Source: Acinetobacter sp. ANC 4204 (GTDB taxonomy: Bacteria > Pseudomonadota > Gammaproteobacteria > Pseudomonadales > Moraxellaceae). Taken from it: DNA of 64,000 bases. The position numbers and the translations under genes were made by a program. Positions 53,492-62,881 of this stretch are shown here, one piece after another. How positions within the stretch are numbered: the stretch's first letter is position 1; every line of letters begins with the position of its first letter. A model generated the notes under the pieces. That model was not told the origin of the DNA and did not search any database. It saw only the letters and a program-made list of their open reading frames with translations. Location: NCBI RefSeq assembly GCF_002135205.1, contig NZ_NEFZ01000002.1, positions 682,001 to 746,000 of the forward strand, written 5' to 3'.

Positions 53492-54508
53492 TTAGATTAG
53501 CTCAATGATATCAATGGTCGGTGGGACCCGGAAGCGAAACGGTACACCCACCATACCTGTACCCACCGTAACAAACACATCTGCGTGTTCATGACGGTAC
53601 AGGCCTTTCTTGTGCCCCAAGATCGACACCTTTTTCATCACAAAATCCGTTAACCACGGCAGTTCAACTTGGCCGCCATGCGTATGACCTGACAACATTA
53701 AAGGACGTGTTGGTAAAGAAGGCACCATATCGACCGTGTCAGGATTGTGCGATAAAATGACCCATGGCTTGTCCTGCGGTAAATGTGGCATAAAACGCAT
53801 ATCTGCCTTACCTGCCCACAAGTCACCGACCCCGATTAAGCGAAACTCATCAAATTCAACAATCTGCCCCTCTATATCAATGACATTGTTGACCTTCAAA
53901 GCATGTCTTAACAGGTTTTGAATCGGGGGACCTGGATACTGTTCATCATGGTTACCATTGACCGAATAGACGGGTGCATTAATTTCGCGTAGTACCTCTA
54001 ACTCTTCCGCCAGTGTATTTTCAGGTTCATAGGTCCAGTCTCCAGCAATCACCACCAAATCAGGCTTTTGTTCATTCAGCCGTTTAACAATGGTTTTTAA
54101 CTGACGTTCATGACCTGAAAACAAACCAATATGTAAATCGGCAACCAAAGCAATACGAACAGGTTTGAGTAATTTATAGTCCTCTTGGATTTGATACTGC
54201 ATGGTTTTAACATGGACAAAATGCGGCTCAATAAAACGTGCATAACACAATAAGCCACTCACTAAAAAGACAAAAATTGCTTCATGCCATGAGTAATAAC
54301 CTTGGATACCTGCGTATAAACTAAAGAAAAATAAAGGAATCAGTAAATAAGACAAATAAAAAGCCAATAAATGCACAAAGGCTTTAAACGGATGAATCGT
54401 CTCCGTATTGGTTTGACTGATCCATGCTTGATACACTGCCCAACCGGCAAGCAAGGCCATCGCAATATAAAAATAGAACACGACGGATTGTGTATTTAGC
54501 ATAGACAT
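53492..54508 (-). CDS. Membrane-associated metallophosphoesterase (YaeI-like)
   Basis: A 338-aa protein with three to four N-terminal TM helices followed by a calcineurin-like phosphoesterase domain. Metal-binding motifs are VADLHIGLFSG (DxH), VIAGDWTYEP (GD), SVNGNHDEQY (GNH[D/E]), SHNPD, and SGHTHGGQVELP (GHxH). YaeI-like enzymes act on UDP-diacylglucosamine-like or other phosphoester substrates; this is uncertain here. The gene is convergent with 53056-53484. Confidence 0.85.
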   Translation of the reverse strand: MSMLNTQSVVFYFYIAMALLAGWAVYQAWISQTNTETIHPFKAFVHLLAFYLSYLLIPLFFFSLYAGIQGYYSWHEAIFVFLVSGLLCYARFIEPHFVHVKTMQYQIQEDYKLLKPVRIALVADLHIGLFSGHERQLKTIVKRLNEQKPDLVVIAGDWTYEPENTLAEELEVLREINAPVYSVNGNHDEQYPGPPIQNLLRHALKVNNVIDIEGQIVEFDEFRLIGVGDLWAGKADMRFMPHLPQDKPWVILSHNPDTVDMVPSLPTRPLMLSGHTHGGQVELPWLTDFVMKKVSILGHKKGLYRHEHADVFVTVGTGMVGVPFRFRVPPTIDIIELI

Positions 54509-54597
54509 TTACTCACAAACAGTTCATCAAGAACACATAATCTTCTGTTTATCTTTTCACAGCTCAGAATTATACTCAAACCAAATTTATAGACTTT

Positions 54598-56232
54598 ATG
54601 ACGATGGAAAAACCACACAGCGCAGTGAAGCGCGCTCTACCCCGCTCAACGTCGACTCAGCAAGGTGCTAAACTACTTTTACTCAGCTGTATGGTGATCT
54701 CTGTTCCTGCCTGTAATACTTTGCCCAAACAGATTCCGCAGCCTCAAGTTTATGCTTTTGATCAAGCCACGGACCAAACCAGCTTAGCCAAAATTGTACT
54801 ACCACTCCGTGAGCAAAATCCGGGATTGACAGGTTTCCATATTCTCTATAACCCACTCGAAGCATTAGCAGCGCGCATCCATCTCATTGATAAAGCAGAA
54901 AAGACTTTAGATCTACAATATTATATTTGGGATAATGACCGTATCGGCGCACTGGCACTTTATTCAATATTGAAAGCGGCAGACCGTGGGGTCAAGGTTC
55001 GGTTACTGATTGATGACAACAATGCCAAGAAAATGGAAGGCATTTACCTCGCACTCGACCAACACACCAACATTGACATCAAACTGTATAATCCCTATCG
55101 CTTCCGCCACTATCGCGCGATGGATATGATGCTCAATCTCAAACGCATTAACCGTCGTATGCATAACAAAAGTTTTATTGCTGATAACCAAATCGCGCTG
55201 ATTGGTGGTCGTAATATGAGTAACCAATATTATAATGTCAGCGACAATTACCAGTTTTCCGATGTAGATGTCATGCTTGTAGGTTCGGCAGCAGATGAAA
55301 TTGTGCACTCATTCGATGAATACTGGAATGATGATTATGCCTTTCCAGTGCGTCAGATCGTCAATGCCAATCATTACAGCTTACGCTATGAAGGCTTAAA
55401 AACACAGTTGCAACAGCACTATCAAGAAGTGACGGTACAAAATTATCTGGATCTTGCCAATCGTTCACAAGCGTTTGAACACTGGCTGAACGATAGTATC
55501 CAATTTGACTGGGTCAAGGCCGAAGTCGTAAAAGACTCACCAAGTAAAATCAAATCCCGAGCTAAAAAAGAAGAACATCTCAACTTCCAGTTGCAAACCC
55601 ATCTAGAAAAACCAACAGATAGCATCGACATTATCTCTGCCTATTTCGTTCCTGAACGTAAAGGCAAAAAACACCTTGCCAACCTTGCGCAAAGTGATAT
55701 CCAAGTCCGTGTACTCACCAACTCATTCAAAGCCAATGATGTACCTTTGGTCCATGCTTTCTATGGAAAATACCGCCAAGACTTACTAGAAAATGGTGTA
55801 CAACTGTATGAATTCTTAGCAAATCCTGCGGCTGAAGCACTTAATGAGAACAATGAGGAAATCTCGAAAAAAGCCAAAGTCAGCATCAAAGGATTAAGCC
55901 GTTCTAGCCTGCATGCCAAGCTTATGACGATTGATGAAAAACAAGTTTTTATTGGCTCGTTTAATTTTGACCCACGTTCTGCCAACTTAAATACCGAAAT
56001 TGGTGTTTTACTCAACAGCCCGCCTTTGGCAAAGGCTGTGCATCAAACAATGGATCAAAATTTGAGTAAATATGCCTATAAACTGGTTCTGGATGCCAAC
56101 AAAAATATTAACTGGCAAATTAAGCAGGCCGATGGCTCAATCAAGACTTATACCACAGAGCCGAAAATGAACTGGTTTAAACGTGCAGGTATTAAAGTCA
56201 TTTCATGGCTCCCGATCGAAGGCTTTATGTAA
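54598..56232 (+). CDS. Phospholipase D-family (cardiolipin synthase-like) lipoprotein
   Basis: A 544-aa PLD superfamily protein with two HKD motifs: HNKSFIADNQIALIGGRN (about 194-211) and HAKLMTIDEKQVFIGSFN (about 439-456), each followed by a Gly/Ser-rich strand. The N-terminus contains LLLLSCMVISVPAC, a lipobox with Cys39, so it is likely lipid-anchored at the periplasmic side. Related proteins (ClsC-like) make cardiolipin from phospholipids. It may act in envelope lipid turnover with the adjacent acyltransferase. Confidence 0.85.
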   Translation: MTMEKPHSAVKRALPRSTSTQQGAKLLLLSCMVISVPACNTLPKQIPQPQVYAFDQATDQTSLAKIVLPLREQNPGLTGFHILYNPLEALAARIHLIDKAEKTLDLQYYIWDNDRIGALALYSILKAADRGVKVRLLIDDNNAKKMEGIYLALDQHTNIDIKLYNPYRFRHYRAMDMMLNLKRINRRMHNKSFIADNQIALIGGRNMSNQYYNVSDNYQFSDVDVMLVGSAADEIVHSFDEYWNDDYAFPVRQIVNANHYSLRYEGLKTQLQQHYQEVTVQNYLDLANRSQAFEHWLNDSIQFDWVKAEVVKDSPSKIKSRAKKEEHLNFQLQTHLEKPTDSIDIISAYFVPERKGKKHLANLAQSDIQVRVLTNSFKANDVPLVHAFYGKYRQDLLENGVQLYEFLANPAAEALNENNEEISKKAKVSIKGLSRSSLHAKLMTIDEKQVFIGSFNFDPRSANLNTEIGVLLNSPPLAKAVHQTMDQNLSKYAYKLVLDANKNINWQIKQADGSIKTYTTEPKMNWFKRAGIKVISWLPIEGFM

Positions 56233-56236
56233 GCCT

Positions 56237-57091
56237 TCAACTTCCCATCGCGCTCGCTTGAGGTTTCAATACCTTTTGGTGTAAGTCAGCCAAGCCTTGC
56301 ACCATCTTTTGTTGTACCAAGGCTGTTAAGCTATCGACTGTATGACCTGCAGTACAAATTGCAGGTAATGCAACAAGATGTGCTGTAACTTGAGGCATCT
56401 CCAAGACTTTTTGGACGTGTTCGGCAAAACCAATATTACCAATAAAAGGCGAAACTTGGTCGAGCCCGCCCTGCTGATTGACATAACAAATTAAACAAAT
56501 TTGGACATCGCGCTGTGCTTCAATTGCAGCCCCTAAAATACGCCCATGGACTTTTTTTACTTTAGAGCCGTCAGTAGTTGTCGCTTCTGGAAAGAACAGC
56601 ACAGGAATGTCTTGTTTTAAAAATTCAGTAATTTGTTCACGGATCTTGATTGAATCCCCCGACCCACGTTGGATAAACAAGGTTCCACCACTTTTTGCAA
56701 GTTTGCCAAACACAGGCCATTTTTCAATTTCAGCTTTGGCTAAAAAAAACACCCGTGCGCCAGAACCCAAAACTGCCACGTCTAACCATGAAATATGATT
56801 ACTCACCCAAAGTGCAGGTTTACGTGGAATATCGCCATGGACATGCACATCAATGTTAAAAACTTTGCAGAGTCGACGACAAAAATACTGCACGTAGCGG
56901 GTATTTTGAGGATTATTAATGTCTTTATACAAGCCATGTCGATAAACCAAATAAAAACCCTCAGAAACGGCACCGAGTCCCGTTACTAGCTTCTTGCTAT
57001 ACAACGCAAGTTTTGAGAGTCCACTTAATGATGTTGTTTTTATTTCAGTATTTGATTGCATAGAGGATTCACTTGGCACAGCTTTATTCAA
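56237..57091 (-). CDS. 1-acyl-sn-glycerol-3-phosphate acyltransferase-like (PlsC family)
   Basis: A 284-aa PlsC-type acyltransferase. The catalytic HxxxxD motif is in LWVSNHISWLDVAVLGSG (about 94-111), with FFLAKAEIEKWPVFGKLAK, GTLFIQRGSGD and FFPEATTTDG (acyl-acceptor binding). It should acylate lysophosphatidic acid or a similar acceptor at the inner membrane. The start used is TTG at 57091; ATG at 57061 is possible. The gene is convergent with the PLD gene and separated by 4 bases. Confidence 0.85.
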   Translation of the reverse strand: MNKAVPSESSMQSNTEIKTTSLSGLSKLALYSKKLVTGLGAVSEGFYLVYRHGLYKDINNPQNTRYVQYFCRRLCKVFNIDVHVHGDIPRKPALWVSNHISWLDVAVLGSGARVFFLAKAEIEKWPVFGKLAKSGGTLFIQRGSGDSIKIREQITEFLKQDIPVLFFPEATTTDGSKVKKVHGRILGAAIEAQRDVQICLICYVNQQGGLDQVSPFIGNIGFAEHVQKVLEMPQVTAHLVALPAICTAGHTVDSLTALVQQKMVQGLADLHQKVLKPQASAMGS

Positions 57092-57244
57092 CAGTTAATC
57101 ATTGATTACAACTCATTCTATACTGATCTTAACTTACTTGCATTGATCATAAAAACCGAAAGACTAGATGATTATTTTCAATTTTAATCGTTTAAATAAA
57201 TTAATTACAATAATTCAATCGAAATATCAAAACAAGGTTCTCCC

Positions 57245-57373
57245 ATGAATGATCAAATGAATCCTCCTGCTGCACCCTTAAATCCCGTTCAAGCATTTAA
57301 ATTTATTCTTGGGTTAAGCATCTTATACTTTGGAAGTTTGGTTCTTTTGGTACAGCTCTTTCGCACCATGTAA
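57245..57373 (+). CDS. 42-aa membrane microprotein
   Basis: A small ORF starting MNDQMNPPAAPLNPVQAFKF, with a single TM helix (FILGLSILYFGSLVLLVQLF) and a short C-terminus (RTM). AAGG lies 6 bases upstream of the ATG. It fills most of the gap between the PlsC-like gene and hflX. I do not recognise a family. The codon frame is clean and the hydrophobic pattern natural, so it is probably a real small protein. Confidence 0.55.
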   Translation: MNDQMNPPAAPLNPVQAFKFILGLSILYFGSLVLLVQLFRTM

Positions 57374-57450
57374 AGCCACGCTATAACTATTTCGCTCAAG
57401 CTGAGTAAATTCATCTACACTAGAGCTTTCTAGGTGCGAGATTATATTGA

Positions 57451-58782
57451 GTGGAATATTTTGAACAGAAACAAGGTGGCGAAAAAACGATTTTAGTCAG
57501 TGTTGCCATCCACATTCTGGAAGATCTTGATGCAGAAGAGTTTCGCTTACTTGCCAAGTCGGCAGGTGCAGAAATTCTAGAGCATATTCACGCTCAAAGA
57601 TTCAAACCTGACCCTAAATATTTTATTGGTTCAGGCAAAGCTGAAGAAGTAGCAGCACGTGTGGAAGAGCTAGAAGCAAGTTTGGTGATTATTGACCATG
57701 CACTAACCCCCAGTCAGGAACGCAACCTGAGCCGCATTATCAAATGTCGCGTCATTGACCGTACCCGCCTTATTTTAGATATCTTTGCACAGCGCGCACG
57801 TACTCATGAAGGTAAACTTCAAGTCGAATTGGCTCAACTCGATCACTTGTCTTCTCGACTAGTCGGTACAGGGATTAGTCTCGATAGCCAAAAAGGTGGG
57901 ATTGGGCTTCGTGGACCAGGTGAAACTCAACTCGAAACTGACCGTCGTTTACTTCGTGTTCGTGTAGGACAACTTAAAGATAAATTAGAGAAAGTACGAC
58001 AAACGCGAATCCAAGGTCGTGCAGCACGCCAAAAAGCTGCTATTCCAACCGTTTCTTTAGTCGGTTATACCAATGCTGGAAAATCGACTCTATTTAACAC
58101 CCTCGCCAAATCTGATGTTTATGCCGCAGATCAGCTATTTGCAACCTTAGACCCCACTCTAAGACGTTTAGACTGGGATGGTATTGGCCCTTTGGTCTTA
58201 GCCGACACTGTAGGCTTTGTACGTAACCTTGCGCATGCCTTGGTCGAATCTTTTAAAGCGACACTAGAGGAAACCTTAGAAGCCAGCCTACTGCTGCATG
58301 TAATTGACTCCAACAGTCCAGATTTGATGGAACAAATTGAAGCCGTTGAAAAAGTGCTCAAAGAAATTGGAGCCGATATTCCTATCCTTCGTGTTTATAA
58401 CAAAATTGACCAAAGTGCTGAACAAGCCAAAATTATCTATGCTGAACCCAATGTCCCTGAGCGTGTTTATGTGTCAGCACATACGGGCGAAGGACTCAAT
58501 CTACTGCGCCAAGCAGTACAAGAATGCTTAATGGGACAAATTCAAAACTTTGACGTTCTGCTCAAGCCAGCCTATGGCAAATTGCGTAATCAACTGTACG
58601 CCCTAAATGTGATTCAATCTGAAAATTATGATGATGAAGGAAATCTTCACCTACAAGTGTACATTGCACCACATAAACTGGAACAACTGATTAAACAAGC
58701 ACATTTACCAATTGATGAAATTTTAGGTTTGAAAGCAAAACAATTTCATCGTGAACTCGAAGAATTTGAAATCAAAAACTAA
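57451..58782 (+). CDS. hflX: Ribosome-splitting GTPase HflX
   Basis: A 443-aa HflX GTPase, which splits stalled or heat-damaged 70S ribosomes. The N-terminal HflX domain has DPKYFIGSGKAEEVAARVE, RVIDRTRLILDIFAQRA and GIGLRGPGETQLETDRR. The G domain has VSLVGYTNAGKSTLFNTLAK (G1), DPTLRRL, ADTVGFVRNLAHALVESFKA (G3) and YNKIDQS (G4). The start is GTG at 57451 (MEYFEQKQGGEK), which matches family N-termini. Confidence 0.95.
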   Translation: MEYFEQKQGGEKTILVSVAIHILEDLDAEEFRLLAKSAGAEILEHIHAQRFKPDPKYFIGSGKAEEVAARVEELEASLVIIDHALTPSQERNLSRIIKCRVIDRTRLILDIFAQRARTHEGKLQVELAQLDHLSSRLVGTGISLDSQKGGIGLRGPGETQLETDRRLLRVRVGQLKDKLEKVRQTRIQGRAARQKAAIPTVSLVGYTNAGKSTLFNTLAKSDVYAADQLFATLDPTLRRLDWDGIGPLVLADTVGFVRNLAHALVESFKATLEETLEASLLLHVIDSNSPDLMEQIEAVEKVLKEIGADIPILRVYNKIDQSAEQAKIIYAEPNVPERVYVSAHTGEGLNLLRQAVQECLMGQIQNFDVLLKPAYGKLRNQLYALNVIQSENYDDEGNLHLQVYIAPHKLEQLIKQAHLPIDEILGLKAKQFHRELEEFEIKN

Positions 58783-58825
58783 ATCGGTTAAAACGTGATA
58801 AGTAAAATGTTAATGACAGAACAAA

Positions 58826-59197
58826 ATGGAATGGATAAAAACGGTTGATTGGACCGCATGGATCGGCACGGTTGCCCTCATCGTTCTCTTTCGAGAATCT
58901 GCTGTATGGGTCACGGGGTACTTTGGGCACCCCGAAATGGGCAATTTACTTGGACTGATTAGTTTATTGATCGTGCTGTTAGGTTGGCGGAAATTCAAAA
59001 AAATTCCAGCACGTTTGGTCGATACCAACAATAAAATCATGAAAGAAAGTGCTTTCGCCTTTCTGCCCATTAGTGCAGGTTCCTTGCTGATGATGACCCA
59101 TTTAGGTCACGAAATCCCAATGTTTTTGGTGGTGCTGTTTGTCAGCACACTTATCCCACTTTGGGTTTATGCCAAAATGTCTAAGAAATGGCTTTAG
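58826..59197 (+). CDS. CidA/LrgA-family membrane protein
   Basis: A 123-aa membrane protein with four TM helices. It resembles the LrgA/CidA family: an 'R-ES-AVW' segment early on, PARLVDTNNKIMKESAFAFL and FLPISAGSLLMMTHLG, with the C-terminal VVLFVSTLIPLWVYAKMS. The gene is followed 10 bases on by the LrgB-like gene, the standard pair. In Gram-positives the pair influences murein hydrolase export and cell lysis; in many bacteria it transports pyruvate or 3-carbon acids. Confidence 0.75.
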   Translation: MEWIKTVDWTAWIGTVALIVLFRESAVWVTGYFGHPEMGNLLGLISLLIVLLGWRKFKKIPARLVDTNNKIMKESAFAFLPISAGSLLMMTHLGHEIPMFLVVLFVSTLIPLWVYAKMSKKWL

Positions 59198-59207
59198 GAG
59201 AATGCTC

Positions 59208-59882
59208 ATGATTCCCATCATTTTCGGTTTTTTCCTGACTTTAGTTGCTTATTTACTGGCAAAACCAATCAATAAAAAGTTGCCACAGATTCCAATTATT
59301 GTGATTGGCATGTGTTTTGTGATTGCACTTCTCTTCCTCCTCAACATTCCTTATGAGCAATATATGGCGCAGGTGAATCCTGTTTTTAATCATTTGCTCG
59401 GTTATGTCACTGTTGCACTGGCTATTCCTTTAGCGTCCATGCGTTATGACGACCTTCCTCTCAAAGCAGTAGTTGGCATCTTAGTTTTTGCAAGTATTAG
59501 TGCGGTCGGATTGCCTATGGGTTTGGCTTATTTACTGCATTTATCTGATCCGACCATCATGGCTTTTGCCACACGTGCTGTCACCACTCCAATTGCGATT
59601 AATATCGCAACACTCCTCCATGCACCCATCAGTCTCGCGATTTTAATTGTGATTTTATCTGGAGTCATCGGTGCCGCATTCTCTCCACTAATTTTAAAAC
59701 ATATCAATGATGAACGCGCTTCAGGGTTAGCACTCGGTCTTGCCGCACATGCTATTGGAACAGCCCAAGCATGGCAACGAGGCAGTATTGCAGGGCGCTA
59801 TGCTGCCTTTGGAATGGCTGTCAATGCGGTATTTACAGCAATATGGTTACCGTTGTTTATTCTATACTTGCAAAAAATGTGA
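59208..59882 (+). CDS. CidB/LrgB-family membrane protein
   Basis: A 224-aa LrgB/CidB protein with about seven TM helices: IPIIFGFFLTLVAYLLAKPI, FNHLLGYVTVALAIPL, AVVGILVFASISAVGLPMGL, ATRAVTTPIAINIATLL (the conserved KSVTTP-like motif), and GLALGLAAHAIGTAQAWQRG. The ATG at 59208 is 7 bases after AGGAG; the ATG at 59202 is too close. It is the partner of the CidA-like gene. Confidence 0.85.
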   Translation: MIPIIFGFFLTLVAYLLAKPINKKLPQIPIIVIGMCFVIALLFLLNIPYEQYMAQVNPVFNHLLGYVTVALAIPLASMRYDDLPLKAVVGILVFASISAVGLPMGLAYLLHLSDPTIMAFATRAVTTPIAINIATLLHAPISLAILIVILSGVIGAAFSPLILKHINDERASGLALGLAAHAIGTAQAWQRGSIAGRYAAFGMAVNAVFTAIWLPLFILYLQKM

Positions 59883-59969
59883 TATGTTCCTCACATAAAC
59901 AATTGTATTGTTTAAAAAATCAACTTATGATGAGTTTGTCGTTTATTAAATGATAAAAGGATTTTGTTC

Positions 59970-60413
59970 ATGAGCAAATTGACACTTGCAATCGCACTCG
60001 CTACATCTGTCATTGGCAGTGCAGCTTTTGCTGAAGATATTAGCGGTACGTGGAAAAACATTGATGACAAAACTGGATCATCGAAAGCCATCCTAGAAAT
60101 CCGTCAAGAATCAAACGGGACCTATACCGCTAAAGTTGTTAAAGTGACCCCTCGTCCAGGCTATACCCCCAAAGAACATTGTATCAATTGCCCAGCACCA
60201 TATACCAATAAACCCATTTTAGGCATGGATGTCATGAAAGGGCTCAAACACAATGGTGATACCAATTATACAGGTGGAAAAATTATCGACCCGTTGTCAG
60301 GAAATATTTACAGTTGCAAAGCAAAACTTAGCTCGAATGGTAAACGTTTAACACTTCGAGGATATGTGGGCATATCTGCACTGGGTCGTAGCCAAACATG
60401 GATCCGTGAATAA
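59970..60413 (+). CDS. DUF2147 exported protein (copy 1)
   Basis: A 147-aa DUF2147 protein: signal peptide (MSKLTLAIALATSVIGSAAF), then SGTWKNIDDKTGSSKAILEI, a CINC pair, YTNKPILGMDVMKGLK, and IDPLSGNIYSCKAKLSSNGK, ending in QTWIRE. It is periplasmic and beta-rich. Copy 2 lies 280 bases downstream. The function of the family is unknown. The ATG at 59970 is favoured over a TTG at 59964. Confidence 0.85.
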   Translation: MSKLTLAIALATSVIGSAAFAEDISGTWKNIDDKTGSSKAILEIRQESNGTYTAKVVKVTPRPGYTPKEHCINCPAPYTNKPILGMDVMKGLKHNGDTNYTGGKIIDPLSGNIYSCKAKLSSNGKRLTLRGYVGISALGRSQTWIRE

Positions 60414-60693
60414 TTGCGACTTAATGCTCGCTAACGTGTGGCTATCATCTGTAAAATCATACCATGTTGAGATTTAACAGCTAAACGATGAGTAAATTAT
60501 ACATTTTCAAAACTTAGACTGATCATTTTAAATTCAATGAATAATAAGGTTTCAGCTAAGTCTGTATGATTTTTCCATTTTTTTAAAAGGCATATGCCTA
60601 TTCTATATCCAACGACCATAAGCAGTTTGCCTTATGCTAACTGCTTATTTTTCTGTGTCTTGGATATTTTTGTGAAATTATAGAGAACCTTAT

Positions 60694-61143
60694 ATGAAAA
60701 GTAAGTTTTTTATCGCGGGATTAACATTGTCCATGCTTTGCGGGGGAGCATTTGCACAGGACTTAACAGGGACATGGCAACAAATTGATGATAAGTCAGG
60801 CTCGCCGAAAGCCATTATTGAAATTCGTAAAGAGTCCAATAACACCTATACTGGAAAAATTGTTAAAATTACGCCACGTCCTGGATATACACCTAAAGAA
60901 TTTTGTGTAAATTGCCCATCGCCTTATACCAACAAACCCATTTTAGGCATGGATATTATTAAAGATTTGAAGCACGTGGACGGCACCAACAACTATGAAA
61001 AAGGTCGTGTGATTGATCCATTATCAGGCAAACTCTATGATGCCAAAATGAAGCTGAATGCCACAGGAAAGCGACTTTCCCTACGTGCATACATTGGTGT
61101 TTCTGCCTTAGGTCGTAACCAAACCTGGTTAAGAATCGACTAA
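60694..61143 (+). CDS. DUF2147 exported protein (copy 2)
   Basis: A 149-aa paralogue of the preceding gene. Signal peptide MKSKFFIAGLTLSMLCGGAF, then GTWQQIDDKSGSPKAIIEI, CVNC, YTNKPILGMDIIKDLK and a closing QTWLRID. The Cys in the YSCKAKL region of copy 1 is replaced (YDAKMKL). The pair probably arose by tandem duplication with later divergence. A terminator follows. Confidence 0.87.
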   Translation: MKSKFFIAGLTLSMLCGGAFAQDLTGTWQQIDDKSGSPKAIIEIRKESNNTYTGKIVKITPRPGYTPKEFCVNCPSPYTNKPILGMDIIKDLKHVDGTNNYEKGRVIDPLSGKLYDAKMKLNATGKRLSLRAYIGVSALGRNQTWLRID

Positions 61144-61148
61144 GAATA

Positions 61149-61178
61149 AAAAAGCCACGAACTTCGTGGCTTTTTTAA
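61149..61178. terminator. Bidirectional terminator between DUF2147 copy 2 and apaH
   Basis: Stem AAGCCACGA/TCGTGGCTT (61152-61160 with 61164-61172), loop ACT, with A and T runs on the two sides. Confidence 0.88.
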
Positions 61179-61186
61179 TGCATGGG

Positions 61187-62035
61187 CTATTGAACTGGAT
61201 TATCAACGGCAAATAAGCTCTCATCTTCTAAACGATAAGCCATTAATTGATGCCCCCAGACACAACCGCCATCTACGTTTTGAATCGAGTCCGAAATAGT
61301 TTTGCCTTGTAAAGCGGCCCAGTGACCAAACACAACTTTATGGGTTTGCGCTGCTTGCGAAGCGAATTCAAACCATGGTTTGAACCCTTCAGGCATTGGG
61401 TCGCTGAGCGAGTCTTTAAAACTAAATTCCAAACGCCCAGCACTATCGGTTAAACGCATACGGGTCAAATAATTCACGATACAGCGTAAACGCGCGTTGC
61501 CCGTGAATTTATCCGACCATAAGGTAGGTTCTTTGCCATACATGTCTTTTAAAAAGGCATCGACAACATCAAAATCATCCGCTGCAATGACCGCCTCAAC
61601 TTCTGCCGCCAAAGCAGCTGCCTGTTCTGCTGTCCAGTTAGTTGGAATGCCTGCATGCGTCAGAACTGTCGTTGCATTTGGAAACACACACAAGGGTTGT
61701 TTCCGCAACCAATCAATCAAATCATCACTATCAATCGCATCAATCACATCACGAATGTTATCTTTATCTTTGATTGTTTTAATGCCCCGTGCAGCCGCCA
61801 GCAAAGTTAAATCATGATTGCCTAAAACTGTTGCAGCAGCATTACGCTCTACTAATTTTTTAATAAAGCGTAAAGCACCCAATGAGTTTTCACCACGGGC
61901 AACCAAATCCCCTGCAAACCAAATAAAATCTTGGTCAGGATCAAACTGAATGGTCTTTAGCAAGGCTTTCAGTGCTTCAAAACAACCCTGCACATCACCA
62001 ATGACATAATTGTATCGAATCTCTGCACCTGCCAC
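61187..62035 (-). CDS. apaH: Bis(5'-nucleosyl)-tetraphosphatase, symmetrical
   Basis: A 282-aa Ap4A hydrolase that splits diadenosine tetraphosphate into two ADP and also decaps Np4-RNA. Metallophosphatase motifs are IGDVQGCFEALKALL, WFAGDLVARGENSLGALRF and VLGNHDLTLLAAARG; then VLTHAGIP and the C-terminal FGHWAALQGK. The start is GTG at 62035, one base after the rsmA stop, so translation is coupled. It is the last gene of pdxA-rsmA-apaH. Confidence 0.93.
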   Translation of the reverse strand: MAGAEIRYNYVIGDVQGCFEALKALLKTIQFDPDQDFIWFAGDLVARGENSLGALRFIKKLVERNAAATVLGNHDLTLLAAARGIKTIKDKDNIRDVIDAIDSDDLIDWLRKQPLCVFPNATTVLTHAGIPTNWTAEQAAALAAEVEAVIAADDFDVVDAFLKDMYGKEPTLWSDKFTGNARLRCIVNYLTRMRLTDSAGRLEFSFKDSLSDPMPEGFKPWFEFASQAAQTHKVVFGHWAALQGKTISDSIQNVDGGCVWGHQLMAYRLEDESLFAVDNPVQ

Positions 62036-62036
62036 C

Positions 62037-62849
62037 TTAAGCCACCATTTGATCTGCTAATGCCACAAATTGAGCCAGTGTTAAAGTCTCTGGGCGCGCC
62101 ATCGGATCAACACCTGCTTGTTCAAAGCCATCTTCAACCAACATACCTTTTAAGCTATTACGCAAAGTTTTACGGCGCTGGGTAAAGACATGCGATACCA
62201 ACCGTGCCAAAGCTTTTTCATTTTTTGCCACAATCGGCTTAACTGCATACGGCTCTAAACGGAACACCGCAGAAGTCACTTTAGGTGGTGGGTTAAATGA
62301 ACCCGGCGGTACTTCAAACAAGAACGTAGGTTTACAGAAATACTGAATCATCACCGACAAACGACCATACTCTTTGCTATTTGGAGCAGCCGTAATACGA
62401 TCCACCACTTCTTTTTGTAGCATAAAGTGCATGTCTTTAACTTTGTCACCAAACTCCAAGAGGTGAAACAAAAGTGGCGTCGAGATGTTATACGGCAAAT
62501 TACCCACAACCCGTAAAGGGCGACCATCTTCAAATAGATTAGTGAAGTCGTACTTCAGTGCATCCGTTTCAATAATGGTTAAACGTTCAGGATGTGGCAC
62601 ACGGCCCGGTAAACCTGCCGCCAAATCACGGTCTAATTCGACCACCGTGAGTGCGTCACATTCGCCAATCAATGGAGAAGTTAAGGCTGCCAAACCCGGG
62701 CCAATTTCCACAATGTTATCACCTGAACGGGGTGCAACTGAACGTACAATCTTGGCAATCACACGTTGGTCATGTAAGAAGTTTTGCCCAAAACGCTTAC
62801 GCGTATGGTGCCCTTCATCTTTAGGGTTTAAGGCATTAATTTGATACAT
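62037..62849 (-). CDS. rsmA: 16S rRNA dimethyladenosine transferase
   Basis: A 270-aa RsmA/KsgA enzyme dimethylating A1518 and A1519 of 16S rRNA. It has the RFGQNFLHDQRVIAKIV N-terminus, motif I IVEIGPGLAALTSPLI, VVELDRDLAAGL, the catalytic NLPYNISTPLLF, and PPGSFNPPPKVTSAVFRL. The ATG at 62849 has TTGGA upstream; the TTG at 62861 is less likely. It lies in an operon with pdxA and apaH. Confidence 0.95.
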   Translation of the reverse strand: MYQINALNPKDEGHHTRKRFGQNFLHDQRVIAKIVRSVAPRSGDNIVEIGPGLAALTSPLIGECDALTVVELDRDLAAGLPGRVPHPERLTIIETDALKYDFTNLFEDGRPLRVVGNLPYNISTPLLFHLLEFGDKVKDMHFMLQKEVVDRITAAPNSKEYGRLSVMIQYFCKPTFLFEVPPGSFNPPPKVTSAVFRLEPYAVKPIVAKNEKALARLVSHVFTQRRKTLRNSLKGMLVEDGFEQAGVDPMARPETLTLAQFVALADQMVA

Positions 62850-62881
62850 AAAATTTTCCAACGTGAGTTAATCACTGAACA

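Noticed and set aside
61940..62000. GDVQGC instead of GDVHGC in ApaH as a possible active-site loss
   Set aside because: Gln at this position is, from memory, common in pseudomonad-type ApaH proteins, and the other metal motifs are intact.
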